The notes: generated from the letters alone by a model not told the origin. A DNA stretch of 64,000 nucleotides from Undaria pinnatifida (GCA_012845835.1 JABAKD010000016.1:9128121-9192120); one strand, 5' to 3'; numbered from the stretch's first letter, positions 19,101 through 26,574 are shown. Numbers and translations: made by a program.

Positions 19101-20994
19101 AGAGCCGGGCCGGCCACACGGTGGTTAGCATGCTCGTAGACGTTAACGGATTCTGGACCTACGACAACCGCGAGAGTTTAAGGTGAATGATAATACACAA
19201 GAAGAGGGAGAGAGAGAGGGAGGGATAGATGTACAGGACGTGAGCTAGGGAAGGAGGGAACCAGAGAGAGAGGGGGGAGGGAAGGATAAGAGATGTAGAG
19301 GGAGGGAGGACAGAGGAAGAGAGGGGATTATAGAGGTAGCCGGTCGCCCCGGTGGCGTGTCAGGTTATCCTCGAGCCTGGTATAGGTCAGTTTCGTGAGT
19401 TCGAGTCCCCCCGAGTGCATACTCGTATAAATTCGTAGGTTTTTTTTCTTGTGCACAAATTGACTTGCGGAAAGCGCGAGAGCGTGGGTTAGCAACACTA
19501 CTCGTTGAAAAATCGACGAGCAGTGGGATTGGTGAACCCTATGCGCGATAAAATTGAAGGCAAGAACCGGAGGGGAGAAGGGACGACACCTGTGACGACG
19601 GCTTGTCCAGAAGCTGGAAAGTAGAAGTGTGATAAAGAGGGGGAGAGAGAAGGAATGATAAATAGGGAAGGAGGGGGGCAGAGGAGTGGAGAGAAAAGGG
19701 GGGTGGTACGGACAGGCGGACAAACCGAGGGGCAGGGAGGCGGAGAGACAGGAAGAGGAGGGGGCCGAAAAATAGCCTGGTGAGATACAGAGAAACACGT
19801 AGAGATATAAATGTAGAGAGGCAGACGGAGAGCGAAGGAGAACCGAGTTGTGGTGGGTTGCGTTGAGTCGCGTTGTTTTGTCTGATATTGTGATGTGTCG
19901 TGTCCTGTTGCGCTGTGTTGTGCTGCGCTGAGTTGTTCCTGCCCCCCCCCCCCGGCTCCCCTCATATCCCCCCTCCTCACCAACCCTTCAACCCCCTCCC
20001 CACTTCGCTCTCCCTTTTGCCCATTCCAACCCCCACCCTACCCCACCCCACCCCACCCAGCGCGTTACCTGAAGACGACGCCGGCGCTTCTGGGCCGGCA
20101 GCTACTTCCGTTTTTTCTTCTTCTCCTTCTCCTTCTCCTCCATCGCCCACCTCCACCGCTTCCATGGCGTTAGCCGGGGAGGACACCTTTCCCGCCACGG
20201 CAACGTCTGTACCGTCGGCAGGCAACGGAGATTCAGATGGGGGCGCGACCGCAGGTGCCGCTCCCGAAGTGGACCCCGTCGAGTCCGCGCCAATGATCCT
20301 CCTGTCACTGTCCGCCCCCGAATCCTCCACCCCCCGCCCCTCCTTCTCCGACTCAAACTCTGGTGACTCCCCCGTGCCTGCGTCGATGTCGGCCAATGTC
20401 CGGCCTTCCTCTCCCGTGCCATCGTCGTCGTCGGGGATGATTGGCGTGGCCTCAACGGAGGCTCCGTTGACGCGGCTGCGTGGTGGTGGCGATGGTTGTG
20501 TCGGTGTCGGTGGTGGTGGTGGTGTGACTTCCGCAGCCGCCCGTAACGCCCGCGTCCCCGAAGTATTGCCGTCTGTCGGAGACAATGCTGCATTTGCAGC
20601 CGCCGACGACGACGATGACGTCGTTGACGTCGACGACGACGATGACGACCCCTGTGCAGTATCTACCTCGTCCGATGATTACATCAGCGCCGCGATTGCC
20701 GCTGTCAACGCGGTCGCCGTGCCCAAACTCGTGGCGTTTCAACCATCGAGAACCAACCGCAACCGTAACGAGGACAGAAATCGCGGCGACGTCGGCGACG
20801 TCGGCGACGTCGTCGGCGGTGGTGGTAGTAGTGGTGGCGATAACGAGCAGGGTGGTCGCGGTGACGGTGGCTATCGGAACGATGACCAGCGTTCGATGGC
20901 GGCGGTCTTGGCGGCTAGCGCTGTTGCTGCCGCGGAGGTGGTGCCTGTGAGCGCGAGGGTAGAGCCAGTAGAGGGGGGGAGCTTGGCGATGTAA
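6939..20994 (+). CDS. PPP2R3C: PP2A regulatory subunit B''-gamma (PPP2R3C / TON2-FASS type), 11 exons
   Basis: Exons: 6939-7175, 7956-8054, 8661-9361, 10114-10209, 12330-12502, 14009-14274, 14948-15008, 15250-15638, 16461-16601, 19037-19182, 20061-20994. Every junction keeps frame, giving 1,080 residues. Conserved blocks appear in the order seen in the family: LPKFYVRRP near residue 65, LYDSEGLGFLREQDLENY near 379, FYVFTAVRRFMFFLDPKRTG ending near 436, NWFSAESTLRVYGE at 511-524, an EF-hand loop at 529-540 (DQDQNGMLSKAE), MDYKTFLDLLLAMENK before 674, a second weak EF-like loop after 684, and FDMVKPENPMF then LVDVNGFWTYDNRE before 770. In animals and plants this subunit joins the PP2A scaffold and catalytic subunits and acts at centrosomes or in cortical microtubule organisation. 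The length is more than double the usual 450 because of low-complexity inserts in exons 1, 3, 6 and 8 and a 310-residue tail. The start is the first ATG of exon 1; an acceptor-like CAG at 6916-6918 means coding could extend upstream. Confidence 0.9.
7479..7680. repeat. (CCCGA)n pentanucleotide microsatellite in intron 1
   Basis: About 38 head-to-tail copies of CCCGA form a nearly pure 200 bp tract, with decay to CCCGG at its 3' end. Because the unit has no stop codon in any frame on either strand, it creates long false ORFs (Arg-Pro-Asp-Pro-Thr or Gly-Ser-Gly-Arg-Val repeats). Confidence 0.97.
7956..8054 (+). CDS. PPP2R3C: PP2A-B'' exon 2
   Basis: It encodes 33 residues including RARARNRFLQRREQALMSFE, matching the helix upstream of the first core domain. 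It runs from acceptor CTCTGAGTAG to donor GAG|GTGAGC, phase 0 at both ends. Confidence 0.85.
8661..9361 (+). CDS. PPP2R3C: PP2A-B'' exon 3 with a 190-residue low-complexity insert
   Basis: The exon starts with DLSEVEQALSELVP and ends with DYMDFVKLRGMVPRKAAPFF then SARNFLR. In animal and plant homologues these two blocks are separated by only a short linker. Here about 190 Pro, Gly, Asp, Ser and Ala residues lie between them, encoded by trinucleotide-like runs. The frame stays open without an intron, so the insert appears to be translated. Donor CAG|GTGCTG, phase 2. Confidence 0.8.
9366..9540. repeat. Degenerate minisatellite, unit about 22 bp
   Basis: The core GCTGCTGTAGTCTAGTGCT recurs about seven times with small indels, starting directly after the exon 3 donor. 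Confidence 0.8.
9559..9648. repeat. 20 bp tandem repeat, four to five copies
   Basis: Four close copies of TGCGGTTTCCTTTGCCGTGG (two with C changed to T) are followed by a broken fifth copy. They lie in intron 3. Confidence 0.93.
9694..9929 (+). mobile_element. 5'-truncated SINE of family a
   Basis: It matches the 2361 copy from the TGCATACTCG block onward, including GCGATAAAAATTGAAG and an A-rich tail, but lacks the tRNA-like head. A truncated 5' end is typical of LINE-mediated reverse transcription. It lies in intron 3 in the same orientation as the host gene. Confidence 0.78.
10114..10209 (+). CDS. PPP2R3C: PP2A-B'' exon 4
   Basis: It encodes RGRIPSQMFFKSLYESVSLQ and KTKLTL, the segment before the LYD block. 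The acceptor is CTACGTGCAG. The donor TGCA|GTGAGA leaves two bases that pair with C of the next exon to give His. Confidence 0.85.
12330..12502 (+). CDS. PPP2R3C: PP2A-B'' exon 5
   Basis: This is the most conserved stretch of the protein: LYDSEGLGFLREQDLENYVY followed by HIPSIAALHAIHDNFYPFYV and FTAVRRFMFFLDPKRT. Acceptor CCTCGTAG, donor ACAG|GTACTA, phase 1. Confidence 0.92.
12715..13110 (+). repeat. Dispersed repeat Rep-G, long copy in intron 5
   Basis: It begins right after a G-tract with TACTCATGGCGTGC, then GACCCTCGCATTCCTACTAT, a block ending GTTCGGCAAGTCGCATGAAG, and continues through GTGTGGCCAACTCCAGAGAC to about 13110. Related copies lie at 30525, 32425, 37965, 49878 and 53660. No terminal repeats or coding capacity are seen. 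Confidence 0.8.
13680..13725. repeat. Poly-G tracts in intron 5
   Basis: Two G-runs (7 and about 16 bases) lie within 45 bp, followed by a small palindromic block in which GACTTGAGTC recurs at about 13743 and 13798. Confidence 0.7.
14009..14274 (+). CDS. PPP2R3C: PP2A-B'' exon 6
   Basis: It begins GKVSIDMLVRSRIMDELLQL, then carries a Gly/Asp/Ser-rich insert of about 50 residues, then NWFSAESTLRVYGE. It runs from acceptor CCTCGCAG after a 14 bp poly-C run to donor GAG|GTAAGG, phase 0. Confidence 0.88.
14292..14870. repeat. GTTGNN-type degenerate satellite filling intron 6
   Basis: The intron begins with pure GTT repeats and continues for about 570 bp as variants of GTTGATGTT and GTTGACGTT, the later part resembling GTTGACGGTATC. 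Long valine/aspartate frames on plus and Asn/Asp frames on minus are artefacts of the repeat. Confidence 0.9.
14948..15008 (+). CDS. PPP2R3C: PP2A-B'' exon 7, canonical EF-hand loop
   Basis: It encodes YLELDQDQNGMLSKAELINF. The loop residues D1, D3, N5, M7 and E12 fit a calcium-binding EF-hand. Acceptor TTTTTTAACAG, donor TTTG|GTGAGG. Confidence 0.92.
15250..15638 (+). CDS. PPP2R3C: PP2A-B'' exon 8, ends at an apparent GC donor
   Basis: It encodes LTPVFVQRLFEEVVTYK, a Ser/Pro/Gly/Glu-rich insert of about 80 residues, and MDYKTFLDLLLAMENKQTKQ. The only position that keeps frame with exon 9 is CAG|GCGAGG, which implies a GC-AG intron. Confidence 0.8.
16195..16350 (+). pseudogene. Two degenerate tandem copies of the exon 9 acceptor and start
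   Basis: Segments at about 16199-16243 and 16298-16345 resemble the 16440-16490 region: an AAAACGCC-type lead, a decayed acceptor, then a copy of the exon start and the GCGAGTGCTGGAA block. Both lack a clean CAG acceptor, and the second contains a stop in the exon frame. Confidence 0.65.
16461..16601 (+). CDS. PPP2R3C: PP2A-B'' exon 9
   Basis: It encodes 47 residues starting AMRYFWRVLDIEGTGKMTVG and ending TADVK, phase 0 at both ends. Degenerate copies of its 5' end lie just upstream and of its 3' end just downstream. Confidence 0.9.
16620..17215. repeat. Degenerate GT-rich minisatellite in intron 9
   Basis: The motif GGGTCCATGATTTGTGTGT and variants recur irregularly about ten times, interrupted by the exon 9 fragment at 16860. 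Reverse frames rich in His, Lys and Thr are artefacts. Confidence 0.75.
16860..16930 (+). pseudogene. Partial copy of the 3' end of PP2A-B'' exon 9
   Basis: ATCGCTCGCCGAAGGAGACT followed by TCGACGCTTCCAACATGGCG mirrors the real exon end (CGCTCGCCGAGGGAGGCTTC). Similarity continues past the donor into the ACCAGT block. The copy lies 290 bp downstream of the genuine exon end and would not splice in frame. Confidence 0.75.
17747..18060 (+). mobile_element. tRNA-derived SINE (family b), forward
   Basis: The head carries an A-box-like TGGTCTAGTGGTTA at about 17757 and a perfect B box GGTTCGAATCT at about 17811. The body contains CTTCTCGCGATAAAAACGAAG and ends CCGGATCTGAGTTACGTCTA. The GCGATAAAA-GAAG block is shared with family a, so the two families share a tail region. 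It lies in intron 9. Confidence 0.8.
18060..18405 (+). repeat. Dispersed repeat Rep-J between two inverted SINEs
   Basis: The segment containing GGAAACTACAGTAAT, ACCATTATAGTGGACAAAAA and CCAACAACGCAGCTTGCAA is repeated in the same order at 34925-35215 with about 85-90 percent visible identity. It is AT-rich compared with its surroundings, non-coding, and flanked here by family b SINEs in opposite orientation. Confidence 0.85.
18440..18715 (-). mobile_element. tRNA-derived SINE (family b), reverse
   Basis: The reverse complement reads from the tRNA-like head (complement of the A-box region at about 18690, B box at about 18640) to the tail near 18445. Together with the forward copy at 17747 it forms an inverted pair about 380 bp apart, able to fold into a long hairpin in the pre-mRNA. 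Confidence 0.8.
18776..18832 (+). pseudogene. Partial copy of PP2A-B'' exon 10 in intron 9
   Basis: ATATTCGACATGATCAAGCT and AACCCGATGTTTATCACGTT match the real exon 10 start 250 bp downstream with few changes. The copy reaches a stop after ITFAG and has no donor, so it is a decayed duplicate rather than an alternative exon. Confidence 0.82.
19037..19182 (+). CDS. PPP2R3C: PP2A-B'' exon 10
   Basis: It encodes DEIFDMVKPENPMFITFEDL and LVDVNGFWTYDNRESL, near-identical to the family's C-terminal core. Acceptor ATGATCAG, donor TTAAG|GTGAAT, phase 2. Confidence 0.92.
19337..19640 (+). mobile_element. Full-length SINE of family a in intron 10
   Basis: The copy at 2361 matches it throughout, from GCCGGTCGCCCCGGTGGCGT through the B box (about 19395) to AGAAGCTGGAAAGTAGAAGT. 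It lies in sense with the host gene and is followed by purine-rich intron sequence. Confidence 0.8.
20061..20994 (+). CDS. PPP2R3C: PP2A-B'' exon 11, lineage-specific low-complexity tail and stop
   Basis: C at the exon start completes Ser after exon 10, followed by ALPEDDAGASGPAAT. The remaining 300 residues are Ser, Pro, Asp, Gly and Val rich with no domain. The stop TAA is at 20992-20994. Animal homologues end within about 20 residues of exon 10, so this tail is extra. An earlier alternative end cannot be excluded without transcripts. Confidence 0.7.
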
Positions 20995-21440
20995 CACGAG
21001 CCGGGAGTCGCTGTGCAAGAGAGAAGGGACGGACACGTAGGTCGGGGGGGAGGGGAGTCTTGTCTCACGTTCCTTGGTGTCGTCTGGCGATTGATTCGCC
21101 ATGCGCACGTACCATGTATGAACGAAAAAAGGAAGGAGAGATTCAAAGACGGTGGTGGAGGGATTAACGAGTGAACGTGGTGTGTAATAATGTTTATATG
21201 GGGGGGGAGCAGACTTTTTCGGTACGATACTCAGGTGGAAAGGGAGGGGGCGGTAAGCACACACTTTTTTAAGGACCGCGAGGTTCGTGGGACGCATGCT
21301 CTCCGGGTTCCGTTGGATGCTGGGGTGTTTGTCCTGCTGCTACTGCTGTCGTGGCGTGCGTTAGGGGGGGTTGCAGGTGTTTAGAGTTAGTCATCCAGCG
21401 GTTGCTGTTGGAAATGGGCAGCCTTGTCGTAAGACGCGTG
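20995..21440 (+). other. Probable 3' flank of the PP2A-B'' gene
   Basis: No coding signal is visible. A possible polyadenylation region is not marked by a canonical AATAAA. Short poly-G runs lie near 21042 and 21200. Confidence 0.35.
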
Positions 21441-21444
21441 CTTC

Positions 21445-21695
21445 GATTATACCTTTTTTTGGCCATTTTTTTTTCTGAACGACGGGGCTCCTTAACCCAC
21501 AATCGTCGTTTATAGGCCATTTTTTTCTTGCCTGATTCTCGTTGTGCACCTAGGCCATGGGATTTTTGATCCGGTAGCAGCTTTGTTTTTCTCCAAATCA
21601 GTTTTTGAGAGAGGTCTTGAGCTCCCAAATTGAGAAACCTTGAAGAAAAAATACTGGTGCACCTCTCTCGTAGCACGCGTCGTAAACCAACCGTC
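21445..21695 (-). repeat. Dispersed repeat Rep-M, reverse copy
   Basis: Read in reverse it contains GGTGCACCAGTATTTTTTCT, an AATTTGGGAGCTCAAGAC block, GATTTGGAGAAAAAC and CCCATGGCCTAGGTGCACAA. Other copies lie at 26575-27090 (split by Rep-K) and 36140-36340. Confidence 0.75.
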
Positions 21696-21914
21696 TGTCT
21701 TCCCTTCCGAAGCATGAGTGAGTGCAGGGAAAACACAAGAATCGTGTTTCGTTTCTTGTTTTTGTTTTATTTTGTTGTTTGTGTTTGGAACTGGGCTTGC
21801 TCACACAGGCAGATTGTTTTGCCGCGTTTTTGTCTTCCTCCGGACGAGCGAGTACATGAGAAACCCACGACCCGTGACGTTTGTTTTTTCGTTTCCTTTG
21901 AGTCGTCCCTCCCT

Positions 21915-23740
21915 CGGTGTGTAGGGGTTTCGTTTTTTTGGGCCAAAATGTTTCTGACCGGGGTTGGTTAAGCTCCCCAAGAGTGGCAATATCGGTTAGT
22001 ATGATAATTTTACAAGTACACTTTGTTTTTAGTACTAGCGCGTAGAAACGTTGATCCGGTTGCGCCAGCGAACGTCTTCGAAGTCTTGTTTCGGTTGATG
22101 TTGATGTTGATGTTGATGTTGATTTTGAGCTAGCTCCTCATGATAGGAGCTCAAAAAATTCTTAGAATCTGCTGCACCCCTCATCGTGGGATGACTCCTG
22201 TAGCTACCGGTTGCGGGTGCAGGTTTTTTCCTGCGTGCCAGGCCCGCAAGAGATGCCCGTGTGCTAGTCGGGGAGTTAAAGGGTATCGTGCAGTACTGCT
22301 GTAGCCGCATGTGGTGGCAGCTGGCTGCGTTGATTTTTTCCGTTTGTCATAATGCGACGGATTTTGGTAAATTATATAGCTTAACCTCACCACACACATT
22401 CTTCTGCGGTCAGCTGTGTCGTTTTCGTCGATTTCACCCGATCCAAGATTATATTATGTTTTTATTACTTTGTAGCTGGACGGGACGTGCCCAAAAGCAC
22501 GTTGCGTGCCGCTTGTCAGAGTTTTTTTTTTTCTTTTACCCTCCGGCGGATGGGAAAAAATAAAGCTTGAGCTCATCACGCTTCAATGTATTTTCATACA
22601 CGTCGTGTGTCGATTTAACTAAAATGCCTTCGCCATCCAGCGCTAGCTAGCGTGTCCTTCGGTTCCCACTAGATAGCGCAAGCTGTCTCGATCGGCGGAA
22701 TAGTTACTACCCCGGCAGCGCAAGCTGCCGTATACCGATGTGCGTTTCAGACCCGCAAGAGATACACCGGTGTGTTTTTTTGTGGAGAAAAGAGGGATCA
22801 TAGATAGTGGCGTGTGGTGGCGGTTGGATACTCTTTTTTTTGTTTCCATTGTCCTGCGGGGGATTGGTAAAACATAGAAGTTCACCTTTTTGGTAGCTAC
22901 GTGTAACGGTCTAGAAAATGCTCAAGTTCGGTATAATCCAGCGCCATTTGAGCCTTTTGGGACTTGATAATATCTTGATTATACTATAGTATAGCGACCA
23001 ACATTTTTGCTATCGCGACGTTTTCAAGCGCCTACCAGTAGCGTAAGCGCGCAGGAGGATAAGTAGGATCATCCTGCGCCCGTCCCGCACGGGTCTCTGC
23101 GTTGTTATCGTTTGGACACCAATCTTTATCATCGCCAGCCAGCGGTGGCCGTTGCCGTAATCATCGTCAATTCTCTCAAGTCGATTTTCCCCTCTCAAGC
23201 CTCAAAGGGGTTAACAGGCGAAGCAGAGGCTGCAGCGCTAGGAGTACCGCCATTCTATGCGCGCGCTGCCCATCGCCTTTTATTGCAGCTCGGACACATA
23301 TACATATGTACATGTATATATATATATATTCCCTACCCCGGCACCCCGGGTTGCCTCGCATGCCAGATGCTCTTGCAATCGTCTTTACTACCGACGGGGT
23401 TGATAACCATCTTCCAGAGGGATCCCACGGTAGATGGAGGGGTGCAGCAGACGATTCCAAGAAGTTTCTGAGCTCCTAGCATGAGGAGCTAGCTCAATAA
23501 TTTCTCACCCCAAACATAATGACTGTCGAAGACACTCGTTCACGCAGCCCGACCAACATCTGTATGCGCTAGTCCTATTAATAGTCCTGAAACAAATATC
23601 TACCAGGTATTCGAGACTCGTACGACAAAGTACCGTAAAACCGACAGTTCCACACTTACTTGAGGGAGCCCAACCAATCAGAAGACCAGAAACGTTTTTG
23701 GGCACAAAAACTGCCATCTCCTATACCGTGGGAAGACGCC
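21915..23740. mobile_element. Non-autonomous DNA element with about 290 bp terminal inverted repeats
   Basis: The left end (GGGCCAAAATGTTTCTGACC, then AGTACTAGCGCGTAGAAACG, GCTAGCTCCTCATGATAGGA and CTGCTGCACCCCTC) is matched in reverse complement and in order by 23395-23735. Long terminal inverted repeats of this size are typical of MULE-like elements. No transposase is recognisable in the 1.2 kb interior, which has short palindromes such as GGCAGCGCAAGCTGCC at 22713 and a TA run at 23316. A single-ended copy lies at 31040-31310. Confidence 0.7.
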
Positions 23741-24029
23741 TCACACCACTGCAACAAAACTTGTTCCACTTTAATGCCAAGGTCCCGCCTGACAAACGGT
23801 GAAGGTGCGCCATTTCTTTTCCGAGTTAGGGTAACCCGTCCCGACCCGCGAGATTTGAAAACTATTTGACCCGACCCGAGACCCGTCCCGGTGGTATTTT
23901 AAACGCCTCCTGACCCGACCTTATGCGACCCGCGAGACTTTGGTAACAACCGCCTGACATTATCCGCGGGTCGGGTCATGATCCGTGAAAATCTCTGCTA
24001 TGTACCTCATCCCGATGAACAAGCCCAGT

Positions 24030-24376
24030 GCCTCGGAGTACAACCAGCAAAACGGATACTGAAAAACAGAATAGGAGTGCATACGATTTTGGGTCAAAGC
24101 AGTCAATTCCTTCAGAAAAATAGCCGTTCTACGGTAGCCCTCCCCAACTTTTCTTCAACGGAATCGCTTGTTTAGAAACCAGCTCCCGGCCGCATCTATC
24201 TATGTCCTGAAATACGGCGCCCCTTGCCACTCCGACGTCATCGTTCGATATTCCTTTGCGAACAAGCAAATAGCTAAAAATATGATTTCTTCATGGCTTC
24301 CTTCCCCGTGCCGAGCAGCCGTGAAACGTTCGTTAAAGTCAATCGCTAAATCGCTGGTTTTGGGTGGGGGTTATGT
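24030..24376 (+). mobile_element. MITE-like Rep-K copy 1 with its flank
   Basis: The element proper, about 24123-24376, contains ACCAGCTCCCGGCCG, GAGCAGCCGTGAAACGT and a G-rich 3' end. The flank 24030-24122 also matches the flank of copy 2 (24960-25050), so a larger unit was duplicated. Confidence 0.65.
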
Positions 24377-24384
24377 TATGGTAT

Positions 24385-24605
24385 TCCCATGGAGTATTCT
24401 GTAACCTTTTTCCCGCCTTCCGTTCTTCGTTTGAGGTTTTGTGCTGTAGCATTTTCGCTGAGGCTTCGTAGTCTCGCAGGGTAGAGGTGTGGGAGTAGGT
24501 TGTGAAGAGCCGCATCTTCGACTTATGTTCTGGACTGTGGAACCGGTGCTACCCCGAATCTTCCATATTTTTGCATGGACTATACGGCTCATCAGGGTGG
24601 GCTAG
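24385..24605 (+). mobile_element. 3' internal region of an LTR-A retroelement
   Basis: GAGGCTTCGTAGTCTCGCAG, GTTGTGAAGAGCCGCATCTT and AATCTTCCATATTT precede the LTR and end in the purine-rich CAGGGTGGGCTAG directly before the LTR's TG. The same block precedes LTR-A copies at 45273, 34326 (reverse) and 36773, as a 3' untranslated region with polypurine tract would. Confidence 0.7.
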
Positions 24606-24867
24606 TGTTGTGATATTCCCCTGGGAGCCTAACAAGGCGTAGTATATGGGATACGGCTGGATATAAAAGGGTTTCACATGCCTTCGAAGGCATGTACGTC
24701 TAGGAAAAAGGGGATGATGCGTTTGCCTCGCGGAATTGAACGCCATTCAGTTCGTCCGTGGCGTGTGTGGAACTAATACAAGATCCTACTATCTGGTACA
24801 AGCGAGTGACCAACGTGGAGCCTGCCTAGTAGAGAAAACCTGCAAAGGGTGGCCTGTGTCTGTAACA
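24606..24867 (+). mobile_element. LTR-A copy (262 bp) with TATA box and hairpin
   Basis: It starts TGTTGTGATATTCCC and ends CTGTAACA. A TATA box (GGATATAAAAGGG at about 24657) is followed 10 bp later by the palindrome ACATGCCTTCGAAGGCATGT. The neighbouring upstream block is the element's 3' internal region, so this is a 3' LTR fragment. Other copies: 34034-34326 and 35227-35526 (reverse), 45273-45531, 55174-55441 (reverse), and a diverged relative at 36773. Confidence 0.78.
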
Positions 24868-25057
24868 GGCCCTTAATCTTATCTAGCTGTCGTAGAATCA
24901 GTCGAAAACAAAATAGTGAGTACAAAGCGCTATACCTCTATCATTGTAGCACGCTAGGTGTACCAAAAGCGGATACTGTAAAACGAAAATGACATGCGGA
25001 CGATTCTGGGCTGTAAAGGAGTCCGTTCATTCGGGGAAACGAAGCAGTCGAAAAAAG

Positions 25058-25312
25058 AGTCTTACAACGGTAGCCCCCCCGACAACTTTTCGTTCACGAA
25101 ATCGCCGGTTTCAAAACCAGCTCCCGGCCGTATCTCCTGAACCACGGTGTCCCTCAACATCCCGACGTCGTCGATCGTTAGTCTAGACCTTCGCACTCAA
25201 TAAAATATATGGATACCATTTTCTCAATAGTATTTTTCCTTGTGTCGAGCAGCCACGAAACGTCCGCAAAGAAAATCGCTGGTTTTGGGGGGGGGCTATT
25301 GTAGAATCAATC
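25058..25312 (+). mobile_element. MITE-like Rep-K copy 2
   Basis: It runs from AGTCTTACAACGGTAGCCCC to GGGGGCTATTGTAGAATCAA, which are imperfect inverted repeats of each other. The interior shares ACCAGCTCCCGGCCG, ATATGGATACCATTTTCTCA and TGTCGAGCAGCCACGAAACG with copy 3. No coding capacity. Confidence 0.72.
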
Positions 25313-25504
25313 ATATGCTACCTCTGCCATCGTTCGTAGCACGCGTCCCGACGCATATTGCGACGGTATTATAGAGGTGCATCGTTTTTTCTCCTGCAAG
25401 GTTCTTGACAAGAAGAGCTCTCCACACCCTACGCAAAACTGATATAAAAAGAAACGAAAGAGCAACTCCATGTTGAGCAACCCCATAGCCTATTAATAGG
25501 TACC

Positions 25505-26262
25505 TGTAATGAAGCGCCCTGTTGAGGAATTTGTGGGGTATTAGTCCGTTTGACCACTTGCAAAAGGTTAACCAATAGCTTACCCAAACTAAGCCTTATA
25601 ACACTCTCCCCGTTGAAACGGCGGGATAGCAGGTCGGCCGAATATACGGGCGAACCTGTCAATTATCCAAGACGTTTCATTTCCTGGGGATACCAGGGAG
25701 AGTATTTTTCAAGTTCGACATGGGGAAAATCTGAAAAAGTTTATTATTGTGGATGGTGGGGATCGAACCCACGACCCAAAAATCCATGGTCTATCGACGA
25801 CGCCATTTGTTCAGGTATTAGTGGGGTATTAGTCCGTTTGACCGCTTGCAAAAGGTTAACCTATAGCTTACCCAAGCTAAGCCTTATAACAGCCCTCCAT
25901 TAGAAGGATAGTTTATGGATTCGACGTGAAACCATGCCATGGTTGAGGCGAAACCACGTGATATTAGACGTCACACTCACGTCAAGGCCATCATAGATGA
26001 GCGATAATGTAGTTGACGATGATGGGACAAGCAGGACGCCCCTCATCTCACTACCCTGCAATACCCTGTGCACTGCCGTGCCCTACCCTACTTAGCCCAG
26101 TTATGTCCGTCTTTTAGTATTCTATGTCGGGAAAGAATGCATAAGCTTTGAGTCTAGCCAGCGAGCCATGAGAAGAGACCAACCAAAGACACCGGAGCCC
26201 ATGAGGGGCACGCTTCCCAACACCAAACAACCACGCACCACCCACTCGGAGTACCTGTCACA
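25505..26262 (+). mobile_element. Solo LTR-B, interrupted by a TRIM
   Basis: It starts TGTAATGAAGCGCCC, resumes after the TRIM at 25896 with the GATTCGACGTGAAACCATG block, and ends CCTGTCACA. It is flanked by the 4 bp target duplication TACC (25501-25504 and 26263-26266). Other LTR-B copies are at 27699-28047 and 59025-59424. With the insert removed it is about 380 bp. Confidence 0.82.
25520..25891 (-). mobile_element. TRIM-84: complete 372 bp miniature LTR retrotransposon
   Basis: Two 84 bp terminal direct repeats (25520-25603 and 25808-25891) start TGTTATAAGG and end TCAACA or GAACA when read on the minus strand. They enclose only about 200 bp. Minus-strand order: LTR, a primer-site-like TGGCGTCGTCGATAGACC, a tRNA T-arm-like GGGTTCGATCCCC, an unknown core, a polypurine tract (GGGGAGAG), then the second LTR. 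The target duplication is GCCC (25516-25519 and 25892-25895). There is no coding sequence, so movement must depend on another element's proteins. Confidence 0.88.
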
Positions 26263-26574
26263 TACCACTCATCATGAAGAATGTTGTTTGTTGATACATT
26301 TTCTTTTTTAAGGAGGCTCATATATAATACCAGGTAGGTAGGTCCTAAATACCGTGAGAACGGCTGTAACTACGCGCCAAAAACTCCGAACAATACATGC
26401 AATACATCATTGGAACGCTCGTAAACTCCTCGTGACAATGGCGCTACAGCAGTACCTATCTATTTCAAAACTTGAACAACTCATCACGTATCCGGAAAGA
26501 AAACTTCTAACAAAAACTCGTATTTGTGGCTAAAAATGTTGAGGAATATCCCCAAAACGCGTCTTTCGAGTGAC

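Noticed and set aside
19900..20060. Upstream extension of the last exon's ORF
   Set aside because: The conserved exon 10 joins only at the CAG acceptor at 20060; the sequence before it is polypyrimidine tract.
20452..21297. 281-codon minus-strand ORF
   Set aside because: It is a shadow of the low-complexity last exon of the PP2A-B'' gene and its 3' flank.
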